A stretch of DNA of 17,122 bases, taken from DASYSL01 sp036003365. Lineage in GTDB: Bacteria; Eisenbacteria; RBG-16-71-46; DASYSL01. The stretch covers positions 1 to 17,122 of the forward strand of contig DASYSL010000008.1 in the NCBI GenBank assembly GCA_036003365.1, read 5' to 3'. The position numbers were made by a program, and so were the translations under genes. The notes beneath the pieces are model-generated. The model saw nothing but the letters and a program-made list of their open reading frames with translations, ran no database searches and had not been told where the DNA came from. This document shows positions 7,687 through 14,358 of this stretch, in pieces; position 1 is the stretch's first letter, and every line of letters begins with the position of its first letter.

Positions 7687-8677
7687 GCATCGCGTGACCC
7701 GGGCCGAAGCGGGCCGCCGTCTCGATCGCGTGCTCGCCGACCTGTGGCCCGACGTCTCGCGCACGCGCCTGGCGCGCGTGATGAAAGACGGCGGCGTGAC
7801 GCTCCAGGGCGAGCGCGCCGCCCCGCGCGACAAGGCGAGCGAAGGCGACGTGGTGCGCGTGTCGCTCCCCGACGCCGAGCCCACCAGGCTCGACGCCGAA
7901 TCGATTCCGCTCGACATCCTCTATGAGGACGAGCACCTGCTCGTGGTGAACAAGCCGGCGGGCATGGTCGTGCATCCCGGCGCCGGCGTGCGCCAGGGCA
8001 CGCTTGTGCACGCGCTGCTCGCGCACGCGCCCGCCATCGCCGCGGTCGGAGGCGCGGGACGTCCCGGCATCGTCCATCGACTGGATAAAGACACCTCGGG
8101 GCTGCTGGTCGTCGCCAAGACGCCGACCGCGTATCTCAAGCTCGTCGACGCCATCGCGCGCCGCGACGTGCACCGCGAGTACCGCGCCCTCGTGTGGGGC
8201 GAGCCGCGCGACCTTTCGGCGCGCGTCGCCCAGCCCATCGGCCGCCATCCCAAGGATCGCAAGCGCATGGCGGTGACACCCAAGGGACGGCCGGCGGCCA
8301 CGAACTACCGCGTGCTCGAGTCGTTCGGTTGGGCTTCGTTCCTCGAATGCCGGCTCGAAACCGGCCGGACGCACCAGATTCGCGTGCACCTATCGCATCT
8401 GGGACATCCCGTCCTCGGGGATTCGACTTACGGTGGGGGCCTGAGAAGGGTCTTGAACCTCCCCGAGCAGGTCCGTAAACTGGCCCGAGAAATGATCGAG
8501 ACGATGCCGCGCCAGGCATTGCACGCCGCGCGGCTCGTCTTTTCACATCCCGCAACCGGAGAGGCGCTCGCTTTGGAGGCGCCGCTACCCGCCGACTTTT
8601 CCGCGGCTCTCGCGCAACTGCGGAAATCCGTCGCCGGCGCGACCGCGGTTACTTCCTCCACCAGGAGCACCCGGTAG
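7670..8677 (+). CDS. rluD: RluD-type large-subunit rRNA pseudouridine synthase
   Basis: The product isomerises uridines to pseudouridine in 23S rRNA, probably in the helix 69 region if it is a true RluD. An N-terminal S4 RNA-binding domain (about 12-75, AGRRLDRVL...SRTRLARVMKDGGV) precedes the RsuA/RluA catalytic domain. The active-site motif GIVHRLDKDTSGLLVVAKT has catalytic Asp139. ETGRTHQIRVHLSHLGHPVLGD and RQALHAARLVFSHP complete the signature. The length of 335 residues is normal. ATG 7670 is preferred over the longer open frame because homology begins there; it overlaps lspA by 17 bases. The exact target (RluD rather than RluA or RluC) is assigned by similarity only. Confidence 0.92.
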   Translation: MPEEREHRVTRAEAGRRLDRVLADLWPDVSRTRLARVMKDGGVTLQGERAAPRDKASEGDVVRVSLPDAEPTRLDAESIPLDILYEDEHLLVVNKPAGMVVHPGAGVRQGTLVHALLAHAPAIAAVGGAGRPGIVHRLDKDTSGLLVVAKTPTAYLKLVDAIARRDVHREYRALVWGEPRDLSARVAQPIGRHPKDRKRMAVTPKGRPAATNYRVLESFGWASFLECRLETGRTHQIRVHLSHLGHPVLGDSTYGGGLRRVLNLPEQVRKLAREMIETMPRQALHAARLVFSHPATGEALALEAPLPADFSAALAQLRKSVAGATAVTSSTRSTR

Positions 8678-8698
8678 CTTGTCTTCTTCATCGGCCCC

Positions 8699-8704
8699 AG
8701 GAGG
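8699..8704 (+). promoter_or_regulatory. Shine-Dalgarno deciding the start of the HATPase gene
   Basis: AGGAGG lies seven bases before ATG 8712. It supports that start over the in-frame TTG 8679, which has no ribosome binding site and almost abuts the rluD stop. Confidence 0.8.
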
Positions 8705-8711
8705 ATTCCGG

Positions 8712-9170
8712 ATGGCGGAAGTTCGTCCGGACCGCCCCGACGTGATTACCCTATCCATCCCGAGCCGGCTCGAGCTCTTGAGCTTGCTGGATCAGCTCAC
8801 GGACTCGATCTCCGGGCGTCTCGATTTCTCCGACGAAGAGCGCTCGGCGATCTCGCTCTCGGTGGTGGAAGCGGGGACCAACGCGATCCAGCACGGACAC
8901 AAGGCCGACGGCATCACGCCGGTCGACGTGCGCTATGAATTGGACAAGGATCGCCTTACGGTCACGGTGCACGACCGCGGCAAGGGCTTCGCGCCGCCCG
9001 CGGAAGCGCCCGACATCACGAGCCCCGAGCACCTGCTCGACGCCCGCGGCCGCGGGATTTTCATCATGAGGACCTGCATGGACCAGGTTCAATTCGATTT
9101 CTCGAGCGGCACCACGGTGCGCCTCACCAAGCTGCGCCGGCACACGAACGGGGATTCTCCCGTCTCCTAG
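8712..9170 (+). CDS. Anti-sigma regulatory factor-type ATP-binding protein (HATPase_c_2, RsbW/SpoIIAB-like)
   Basis: A 152-residue single-domain GHKL ATPase of the anti-sigma factor/serine kinase class. The N box is SLSVVEAGTNAIQHG (E53, N57), the G1 box HDRGKGF (D88) and the G2 box ARGRGIFIMRTCMD (112-124). Proteins of this class bind a sigma factor or an anti-anti-sigma (STAS) protein and may phosphorylate the latter. No STAS protein, PP2C phosphatase or sigma factor is encoded next to it, so its partner is elsewhere or it acts in another pathway. It lies between rluD and ruvX and has its own strong ribosome binding site. Confidence 0.85.
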   Translation: MAEVRPDRPDVITLSIPSRLELLSLLDQLTDSISGRLDFSDEERSAISLSVVEAGTNAIQHGHKADGITPVDVRYELDKDRLTVTVHDRGKGFAPPAEAPDITSPEHLLDARGRGIFIMRTCMDQVQFDFSSGTTVRLTKLRRHTNGDSPVS

Positions 9171-9183
9171 CCCTCCTTCCCTC

Positions 9184-9633
9184 GTGTCTCGCATTCTGGC
9201 GGTGGACTGGGGCGCGCGCCGCGTCGGTCTCGCCGTCTCGGACCCCACGGGACTCATCGCCCGCTCGCTGCCCACGCTCCAGGTGCGCACGGAGGACGAG
9301 GCGCTGAAGTCGATTCTCGAAACCTGCCGCGAGGAGGAAGTCGAGCGCATCGTGGTCGGATTGCCGCTGCACCTCGACGGCTCGCACGGCGACGCCGCGG
9401 AATCGGCCGAGCGCTTCGCGCACCGGCTCGAGACACAAAGCGCTCTGCCCGTTGAATTGTGGGACGAGCGGCTCACGTCGCGTCTCGCCGAGCGCCAGGG
9501 GCGCGAGCTGGGTGAGCGACGCGGCCGCAAGGGAAAGGTCGACAAAGGACGCGTCGACGCGCGCGCCGCGGCCCTTCTCCTCCAGTCCTATCTCGACGCG
9601 CGCGGTCCGCGCGTGAGGCGGGGCGAGACGTGA
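9184..9633 (+). CDS. ruvX: Putative pre-16S rRNA nuclease / Holliday junction resolvase-like RuvX (YqgF)
   Basis: The 149-residue RNase H-fold protein has the family motifs ILAVDWGARRVGLAVSD (first acidic residue D8), RIVVGLPLHLDGS, DERLTSRLAE and VDARAAALLLQSYLD. In E. coli YqgF takes part in 16S rRNA 5'-end maturation; a Holliday-junction resolvase role has also been proposed. GTG 9184 begins exactly at the conserved N-terminus, although no clear Shine-Dalgarno precedes it. The stop overlaps the mltG start in a GTGA junction. The ruvX-mltG pairing is common in bacteria. Confidence 0.92.
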   Translation: MSRILAVDWGARRVGLAVSDPTGLIARSLPTLQVRTEDEALKSILETCREEEVERIVVGLPLHLDGSHGDAAESAERFAHRLETQSALPVELWDERLTSRLAERQGRELGERRGRKGKVDKGRVDARAAALLLQSYLDARGPRVRRGET

Positions 9634-10775
9634 AAGGCGCGCGCTGGCATCCCTTCCGCCCGCGCAATCTGGCGGCGCTCCTCGCCGTGGTGGCGCTCCT
9701 GCTCGTGGCGCGCGATCTCTTCTTTCCGGTCGGCTTTCGCCCCGACAAGGAGACGACGGTGATCCTCGTCCCGCAGGGCGCGAGCCTCGATTCGATCGCC
9801 GCCGAGCTGCGCTCGCACGGGCTCATCAAGAGCCCGTTCGCCTTCGCGCTCCTGGCGCGGCTCAACGGCGTCGACCGCACCCTCAAGGCCGGGCAGTACC
9901 GGTTGCACCGCGGCGAGTCGGTGCTCGCCATCTTGAGCGCGCTCAAGAAAGGCATGAGCGGCGAGGACCTGATCACCATTCCCGAGGGGCTCACCCTCAA
10001 GGACATCGCGCGCGTCTACGAGCGCCAGCTGGGCGTGCCCGCCGACAGCTTCGTGGCCGCGTGCAGCGACACCGCGGTGCTGCACGGGCTCGACGTGCCG
10101 GCGCCCACGCTCGAGGGCTATCTGTTCCCGAGCTCGTACGCGTTCCTACCCGGGACTCCGGCGGCGGTCATCGTGCGGCGCATGGTGGGGGAGACGCGGC
10201 AAGTGCTCGATGAGGAGCTGGCGGGCGGAAGCCCGGTGGCGGCCGAGCTGTCCCCGCACCAGATTCTCACCATGGCCTCCATCGTCGAGGCCGAGGCGGC
10301 GCGGCCCGAGGAGCGCGAGCGCATCGCCGCCGTCTACCTGAACCGACTGCGCAAGGGCATGCGGCTCCAGGCCGATCCCACCGTGGCCTACGCCCTGGGC
10401 GGGTATCGCGAACGTCTGTACTATTCGGACCTGCGGGTCGAGTCTCCGTACAATACGTATCGGAACGCGGGCCTGCCGCCCGGCCCCATCGGCAACCCGG
10501 GACGGGCCGCGATCCACGCCGTGCTGTGGCCGACGCCGGAGAGTCACGAACTGTTCTTTGTGGCGCGGGGCGACGGCTCGCACATCTTCAATGTGTCGGC
10601 GGAGGCGCACGAGGCGGCGCGCATGGCCTTGAAGGCGTCGCGCGCGGCGGCCCAGGCCGCGGGCGGGGCGCCGGAGTCGACCGCGGCCGTGCTGCACCTG
10701 CCGGCGGGACGACCGGCGCCGCCTCAGCCGGAGATGGCCACGGCGGCCCAGGACTCGAACAAGGAGAAGCGTTGA
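9630..10775 (+). CDS. mltG: Endolytic murein transglycosylase MltG
   Basis: This membrane-anchored lytic transglycosylase cuts nascent peptidoglycan strands and sets glycan chain length. One transmembrane segment (about 14-33) is followed by a LysM-like region (VILVPQGASLDSIAAEL...LKAGQYRL) and the YceG catalytic domain. LEGYLFPSSYAF, ILTMASIVEAEA with catalytic Glu220, LQADPTVAYALG, SPYNTYRNAGLPPGPIGNPG and the late DGSHIFNVSAEAHEAA are all visible. After about residue 340 an Ala/Pro-rich tail of roughly 40 residues extends beyond the domain. GTG 9630 overlaps the ruvX stop and the TTG of larE overlaps this stop, so the three genes are probably translated as a unit. Confidence 0.95.
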   Translation: MKGARWHPFRPRNLAALLAVVALLLVARDLFFPVGFRPDKETTVILVPQGASLDSIAAELRSHGLIKSPFAFALLARLNGVDRTLKAGQYRLHRGESVLAILSALKKGMSGEDLITIPEGLTLKDIARVYERQLGVPADSFVAACSDTAVLHGLDVPAPTLEGYLFPSSYAFLPGTPAAVIVRRMVGETRQVLDEELAGGSPVAAELSPHQILTMASIVEAEAARPEERERIAAVYLNRLRKGMRLQADPTVAYALGGYRERLYYSDLRVESPYNTYRNAGLPPGPIGNPGRAAIHAVLWPTPESHELFFVARGDGSHIFNVSAEAHEAARMALKASRAAAQAAGGAPESTAAVLHLPAGRPAPPQPEMATAAQDSNKEKR

Positions 10776-11653
10776 GCCAGGCAGCCCGATCGATCACCTT
10801 GGCGCCCCAGCCCCAAGCGCCGCCGCTCTCGGAAGCGGAGGCCCTCGCCAAGCAGGCGCGCTTGCTCGAGCGCCTCGCCGGCCTGGGCTCGGCGGTCGTG
10901 GCCTATTCGGGCGGCGTCGACAGCGCCTACCTCCTGTGGGCCGCGCAGACAGCACTCGGATCGCAGACGCTCGCCGTGATCGGGCGCTCCGACACCTACG
11001 CGCGCTCGGAGCTCGCCGGCGCGCTGGCCGAAGCGGGAAGGATCGGCGCTGCCGTGCGCGTGGTGTCGACGGCCGAGCTCGAGGACCCGCGCTTCCGCGA
11101 CAATCCGCCCGACCGCTGCTACCACTGCAAGTCGGAGCTCTTCACCAAGCTCTCCGCTCTGGCGCTGGTCGAAGGCTTCACCACCGTGCTCGATGGCACC
11201 AACGCCGACGACCGCGCCGACTATCGCCCCGGGCGCAAGGCGGGGGAGGAGCGCGGCGTGCTCTCGCCGCTCGCCGAAGCCGGGCTCACCAAGGCCGAGA
11301 TCCGTTTCCTGTCGCGCCGCGCCGGCCTCACGGTGTGGGACAAGCCGGCGATGCCGTGCTTGTCGTCGCGCTTTCCCTACGGTGCGAAGATCACGTCGGA
11401 GAAGCTGCACCAGGTCGAAGAGGCCGAAGCCTGGCTGCGCGGGCGCGGGTATCGCGAGTGCCGCGTGCGCCACCATGGCGACGTGGCGCGCATCGAAGTG
11501 GCCGCCGCCGATCTCGAGCGTCTCGTGGCCGAGCCCGACCGCGGGCTCGCGACCGCAGCCCTGCGGGCACTCGGCTTTGCCTACGTCACCGTCGATCTCA
11601 CCGGCTTTCGCTCCGGAAGTCTGAACGAAGTCCTCCCAAAGGAATCCACGTGA
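10772..11653 (+). CDS. larE: LarE-type ATP-dependent sacrificial sulfur transferase
   Basis: LarE adds sulfur to the pyridinium dicarboxylate precursor of the nickel-pincer nucleotide, the cofactor of lactate racemase and related LarA-family enzymes. The 293-residue protein has the PP-loop AYSGGVDSAYLL (44-55), RDNPPDRCYHCKSELF, LDGTNADDRADYRPG, GVLSPLAEAGLTKAEIR and KPAMPCLSSRFPYG. Cysteines are at 116, 119, 196 and 230. Whether one Cys is sacrificial or a cluster is bound cannot be decided without alignment. TTG 10772 overlaps the mltG stop (TTGA) and is the only reasonable start; about 20 Pro/Ala-rich residues precede homology. No larA, larB or larC is present in the window. Confidence 0.9.
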   Translation: MSQAARSITLAPQPQAPPLSEAEALAKQARLLERLAGLGSAVVAYSGGVDSAYLLWAAQTALGSQTLAVIGRSDTYARSELAGALAEAGRIGAAVRVVSTAELEDPRFRDNPPDRCYHCKSELFTKLSALALVEGFTTVLDGTNADDRADYRPGRKAGEERGVLSPLAEAGLTKAEIRFLSRRAGLTVWDKPAMPCLSSRFPYGAKITSEKLHQVEEAEAWLRGRGYRECRVRHHGDVARIEVAAADLERLVAEPDRGLATAALRALGFAYVTVDLTGFRSGSLNEVLPKEST

Positions 11654-11982
11654 GCCCCAGCGAACGATCCCGCGCTCCGCGCGCCACCCACGCGCCGTCG
11701 CAACGCCGTCCGCAATCCAGCTCGGCCGCCAAGCGCGCGCTGCGCCGTGGCACGCCGCAGTACCAGACGCGGCTCGTGCTCCAGAAGCGCAACTACCTTC
11801 TCCTCGGCGCCGGCGCGGTGAGCATCGTGCTCGGGTTCATCCTGCTTTCGAACAAGGAGATCTCGCTCGCGCCCGCGCTCCTCGTCCTCGGTTATTGCGT
11901 GCTGATCCCGGCGGGCTTCCTGTGGGAGCACGTGCCGGGCAAGTCCGGGAGCCGGCCGGGGCCGGGTGGCGAGGGCGAATAG
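11650..11982 (+). CDS. Small two-helix membrane protein, DUF3098-like
   Basis: The 110-residue product has a basic, Ser/Arg-rich N-terminal tail (1-45), then KRNYLLLGAGAVSIVLGFIL, a short NKEISLAP loop and a second hydrophobic helix ending near GFLWEHVPG. The KRNY-helix-loop-helix plan resembles DUF3098 proteins of Bacteroidetes, although the loop here is shorter. Function is unknown. GTG 11650 overlaps the larE stop (GTGA). The stop codon TAG (11980-11982) lies inside the tRNA-Val gene, at tRNA bases 8-10, so the last ten bases of the CDS are shared with the tRNA. Confidence 0.7.
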   Translation: MSPSERSRAPRATHAPSQRRPQSSSAAKRALRRGTPQYQTRLVLQKRNYLLLGAGAVSIVLGFILLSNKEISLAPALLVLGYCVLIPAGFLWEHVPGKSGSRPGPGGEGE

Positions 11983-12046
11983 CTCAGCTGGTTAGAGCAC
12001 TTGCCTTACAAGCAAGGGGTCACAGGTTCGAATCCTGTTTCGCCCA
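11973..12046 (+). tRNA. tRNA-Val (anticodon TAC)
   Basis: The 74-base gene folds into a full cloverleaf. The acceptor stem is GGGCGAA with TTCGCCC, followed by discriminator A. The D arm is GCTC/GAGC, and the anticodon arm is CTTGC-CTTACAA-GCAAG with TAC at the anticodon positions. The variable loop is GGGTC, and the T arm is ACAGG-TTCGAAT-CCTGT. CCA is not encoded. Its 5' end overlaps the preceding CDS by ten bases. A 6-bp hairpin (12048-12066) without a T run follows immediately. Confidence 0.97.
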
Positions 12047-12277
12047 TGCCGCCCGTCCTTGGCGGCGCACCCGCCCCGTATCGCCTCACCGAACCGCGGC
12101 GCTGACCCCCGAAATCGCATAGAGATGCGGGGCGGTCGGGTATTTCCGCACGGTCTAACGGGCGCCCGTGTTGCCGATCGCCCGAGACCCCGGCCGGGGC
12201 TTGGAACTTTCGCTCCCGGGACGGGTTCTACTCCTTGTCCCCCGAAGCGGAAGTCGCGCCAAAAAGCCACTTTCGCC
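12047..12277. other. Intergenic region after the tRNA, no gene seen
   Basis: No credible coding sequence is visible; the short open frames lack ribosome sites and homology. GCCGCC/GGCGGC (12048-12066) could form a hairpin just after the tRNA. A perfect 12-base palindrome CCCCGGCCGGGG lies at 12188-12199. Neither is followed by a T run, so termination here, if any, is not of the simple intrinsic kind. Confidence 0.6.
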
Positions 12278-12307
12278 TTGACAGGGAAGGCCGCTACTAC
12301 CTAGGAT
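12278..12307 (+). promoter_or_regulatory. Sigma70-like promoter of the dockerin-like gene
   Basis: A perfect -35 box TTGACA (12278-12283) is separated by 18 bases from TAGGAT (12302-12307), a 4/6 match to the -10 consensus. In this GC-rich sequence such a combination in a gene-free stretch is unlikely to be chance. Transcription would begin near 12314, giving a leader of about 220 bases before ATG 12532. Confidence 0.65.
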
Positions 12308-12313
12308 CAAGAC

Positions 12314-12531
12314 CGTTAGACGGTGTGTGCTTCCCGAGAGCGCGTGCCGTCTTGGGTTATGGCGACCCCCCAGGTCATCCCCTTGTTTTGGTCGTTTGCT
12401 GTACTGAGCGAGCAAATCAAGAATGGTGTCCGGAAGGAGGTGCCGAGCCACCTAGAGCCACCAACGAGTGCAGCGTGTGCTCCAAGCGCTCAAGCTTCCT
12501 TTACCGGGCTTACCCCTTAGGAGGTGCACCA
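12314..12531 (+). promoter_or_regulatory. Long structured 5' leader with duplicated Shine-Dalgarno-like element
   Basis: The leader holds a hairpin TTTGCT/AGCAAA (12395-12416) and two copies of AGGAGGTG, at 12435-12442 and at 12519-12526. The second is the real ribosome binding site. CACCT at 12449-12453 can pair with AGGTG of either copy (12438-12442 or 12522-12526), so two mutually exclusive folds are possible. I do not recognise a known riboswitch class. The open frame running through this region in phase with the gene is not treated as coding because the promoter, ribosome site and signal peptide all point to ATG 12532. Confidence 0.45.
12519..12526 (+). promoter_or_regulatory. Near-perfect Shine-Dalgarno for the dockerin-like gene
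   Basis: AGGAGGTG ends five bases before ATG 12532 and fixes the start. The overlapping GGTGCACC (12523-12530) is a small palindrome. Confidence 0.85.
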
Positions 12532-13248
12532 ATGATCCGTTCGATGTGTAAGGCCGTCACGGTCGCCGCTGGATTGGCCGTGATTGCCTCGGTCGCCATG
12601 GCCGGTGTCCCGGATCCCACCAAGTCTTCAACGGATGGGACTTTCATGCTCGGGAACGCGCGTGGTGGGTTCGTCCTCGGACCTTCCAGCACGCCTTCGG
12701 TCCCGAACATTCCGGTCGCCGTGGTCGACGGCTACAACGTCACCGTGCGCGACGTCGGAAACATTCCGCTCGCCGGCGTGACCGTGTCGTTTACGTATCC
12801 TTCGGGTACGCTCCGTACGATGTTGACGCAGCAGTTCGGCCAGACCGCGAACTGCACCAGCAACACGGTGTCGGCGGTGACGAATGGCTCCGGCCAGGCT
12901 GTCATCGTTCCGGCCGTCGTCGGTCGTAACGAGAGCCCGTCGGGTTCGCCGACTGTCCAGGTCCGTGCCAATGGCGTTCTCCTGACCACGATCGCGCTCC
13001 GCTCCTACGACCTCGTTTGCGAGGCCTCGGGTCCGGGCAAGGTTACGGGGTTCGACTTCAACGTGTTCCGTCAGCACTTCCTCTCCGGTCAGCCCTTCAC
13101 GGGCCAGCCGGCGTGCGATTACACCAATGACGGACTGGTGAACGGCTTCGATCTGAACGGTTTCCGTACCGAGTTCCTTTGCAATACTTCGACTGGTCTA
13201 CCCACGGGCCCGATCTGCACGCAGACGCAGTGCTCGCCGTGTCCGTAA
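12532..13248 (+). CDS. Secreted protein with Ig-like region and C-terminal dockerin-like EF-hand pair
   Basis: The 238-residue product has a Sec signal peptide (MIRSMCKAVTVAAGLAVIAS..., likely cleavage after AMA at residue 24). A beta-rich middle region (about 55-160: VAVVDGYNVTVRDVGNIPLA, VTVSFTYPSG) looks like a bacterial Ig-like domain. The C-terminus has two related helix-loop segments, GFDFNVFRQHF (173-183) and GFDLNGFRTEF (205-215). The second is preceded by a dockerin/EF calcium loop (D196, N199, D200, G201, D207); the first loop is degenerate. Dockerins bind cohesins in cellulosome-like assemblies, but similar repeats occur in many secreted proteins; no cohesin is visible here. Arg codons are CGT in seven of nine cases, unlike the CGC-rich neighbours. 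Together with the strong promoter and ribosome site, this suggests high expression. Confidence 0.8.
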   Translation: MIRSMCKAVTVAAGLAVIASVAMAGVPDPTKSSTDGTFMLGNARGGFVLGPSSTPSVPNIPVAVVDGYNVTVRDVGNIPLAGVTVSFTYPSGTLRTMLTQQFGQTANCTSNTVSAVTNGSGQAVIVPAVVGRNESPSGSPTVQVRANGVLLTTIALRSYDLVCEASGPGKVTGFDFNVFRQHFLSGQPFTGQPACDYTNDGLVNGFDLNGFRTEFLCNTSTGLPTGPICTQTQCSPCP

Positions 13249-13264
13249 CGAGCAGCAAGCGGTG

Positions 13265-13302
13265 CGCGGGTCCGTGCCGGTGAAAACCTGCACGGATCCG
13301 CG
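13265..13302 (+). terminator. Long hairpin downstream of the dockerin-like gene
   Basis: A 13-bp stem with one G-U pair (13265-13277 with 13290-13302) carries an inner GGT/ACC stem closed by a GAAA tetraloop (13282-13285). It starts 16 bases after the stop codon. There is no T run after it, so it may be a 3' end-stabilising structure, a weak or factor-assisted terminator, or part of the leader of the next gene. Confidence 0.5.
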
Positions 13303-13477
13303 GTTACGAAGCGGAAGCAGCTGGTCAGCACCGATGGCTGGTTCCGGTAATCGATCCAACTCTCTGAGGTGATGGTCCGGGTAACGGGCCGGAATCCGGA
13401 AGTTGGCTCTCGAGGTCTCTGCGCACATGCACCATGGCCCAATTCCCCCTCCCGGGAACCTCAGGAGGTCTAACGCA
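13303..13477 (+). promoter_or_regulatory. Leader region upstream of the first PDAWRFDD-family gene
   Basis: No convincing promoter boxes are visible. CCAACT (13357-13362) and AGTTGG (13401-13406) could close a stem around a GC-rich interior, so the leader may be structured. AGGAGGT (13463-13469) is the ribosome binding site, eight bases before ATG 13478. Expression could come from read-through from the upstream promoter, because the intervening hairpin lacks a T run. Confidence 0.35.
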
Positions 13478-14215
13478 ATGAAGGTTACTCGCATCCTTGC
13501 TGCTTTGACTTTGGTCGTCGGCTTTGCCGGTGCCGCCCACGCTCAGGGGGCCGGTTGTGCCCGTCTGTCCTGGGGCACGTGTGACCCGCAGGTAGCCGAC
13601 AAGGTTTGGTCGGGTCCGGTAGGTCCGTACCAGATCATCTATTCGATCTTTGGCAGCGGCGACGGCAACGTCGGTACCGACAGCCAGGTTCGACTCCGCC
13701 ATCTGAACGAGCCGGGTGGCACCCAGGCGGTGACGCCAGATGCTTGGCGCTTCGACGACTCGGGCTGCCAGACCAGCAGCCAGGCCATCTATGACAACAC
13801 CGCGCTCTCCAAGGCCTGCCCGGCTTACAAGGGCACGAACCCGCTCGTGATCACGCAGTTCGCGCAAGACGTGGACGGCAGCTCGTTCCTCCGCCTTGCC
13901 ATCACGTACGACAACTTCTTCCCGGTGGCCACCACGCGCTACACGGCGTGGCGGTTGACGTTCGATGAGACGTACGGCGTGACGGGTCCGACCGATCCGG
14001 GCGTGAACTGTGGCGGCGCTGAGCAGGGCATCAACTTCTCGTTCGACTTCGCGAACGTCCTCGCTCTCACGGGCTTCCAGCTTCCGCTCGTGAACTGCGA
14101 TCCGACGGGCGCGGGCCTGCCGGCCGGCACCGAGCTGACGTTCAACGGTGGTTCGCCGGCTCCGGTCGCAACGGTGCCCACCACTTGGGGCAAGCTGAAG
14201 GGCCTGTACCACTAG
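13478..14215 (+). CDS. Secreted protein of unknown function, PDAWRFDD family member 1
   Basis: I do not recognise a named family. The 245-residue product has a clean Sec signal peptide with likely cleavage after AHA (residue 22). The mature protein starts QGAGCARLSWGTCDP and has the core PDAWRFDDSGCQ (87-98), then KACPAYKGTNPLVITQF, LRLAITYDNFFP, and VTGPTDPGVNCGG. It ends TTWGKLKGLYH. Six cysteines in the mature part suggest disulfides and an extracytoplasmic location. The next two genes encode close paralogs and the fourth a distant one. ATG 13478 is set by AGGAGGT and by the signal peptide. A strong terminator follows. The alternating hydrophobic pattern suggests a mainly beta-sandwich fold; this is inference. 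Confidence 0.85.
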   Translation: MKVTRILAALTLVVGFAGAAHAQGAGCARLSWGTCDPQVADKVWSGPVGPYQIIYSIFGSGDGNVGTDSQVRLRHLNEPGGTQAVTPDAWRFDDSGCQTSSQAIYDNTALSKACPAYKGTNPLVITQFAQDVDGSSFLRLAITYDNFFPVATTRYTAWRLTFDETYGVTGPTDPGVNCGGAEQGINFSFDFANVLALTGFQLPLVNCDPTGAGLPAGTELTFNGGSPAPVATVPTTWGKLKGLYH

Positions 14216-14242
14216 TCCCTTCGGTAACGCGCTTCGCAAGGC

Positions 14243-14275
14243 AGGGCGGGCCTCACGGCCCGCCCTCTTTGTTTT
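14243..14275 (+). terminator. Intrinsic terminator after family member 1
   Basis: A 10-bp perfect stem (14243-14252 with 14257-14266) with a TCAC loop is followed by CTTTGTTTT. It is a classic Rho-independent terminator 28 bases after the stop codon. Confidence 0.9.
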
Positions 14276-14358
14276 CCTCCGGAGCTTTCACTCTCGAGTT
14301 TTTGGTTCCGTGATTCGCTTCCGAAGCATCGTTCCGAGCGCCTTCATGGGAGGCCGTC

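Noticed and set aside
11895..12122. Small plus-strand open frame covering the tRNA
   Set aside because: Most of it is the tRNA gene read as protein; no ribosome site or homology.
12174..12181. GCCGATCG as another FliA-type -10 box
   Set aside because: Only 6 of 8 matches and no TAAAGTTT-like box at the right distance.
12235..12531. In-frame extension of the dockerin-like CDS upstream of ATG 12532
   Set aside because: It would place the signal peptide internally and overlaps the promoter; a near-perfect ribosome site sits directly before ATG 12532.
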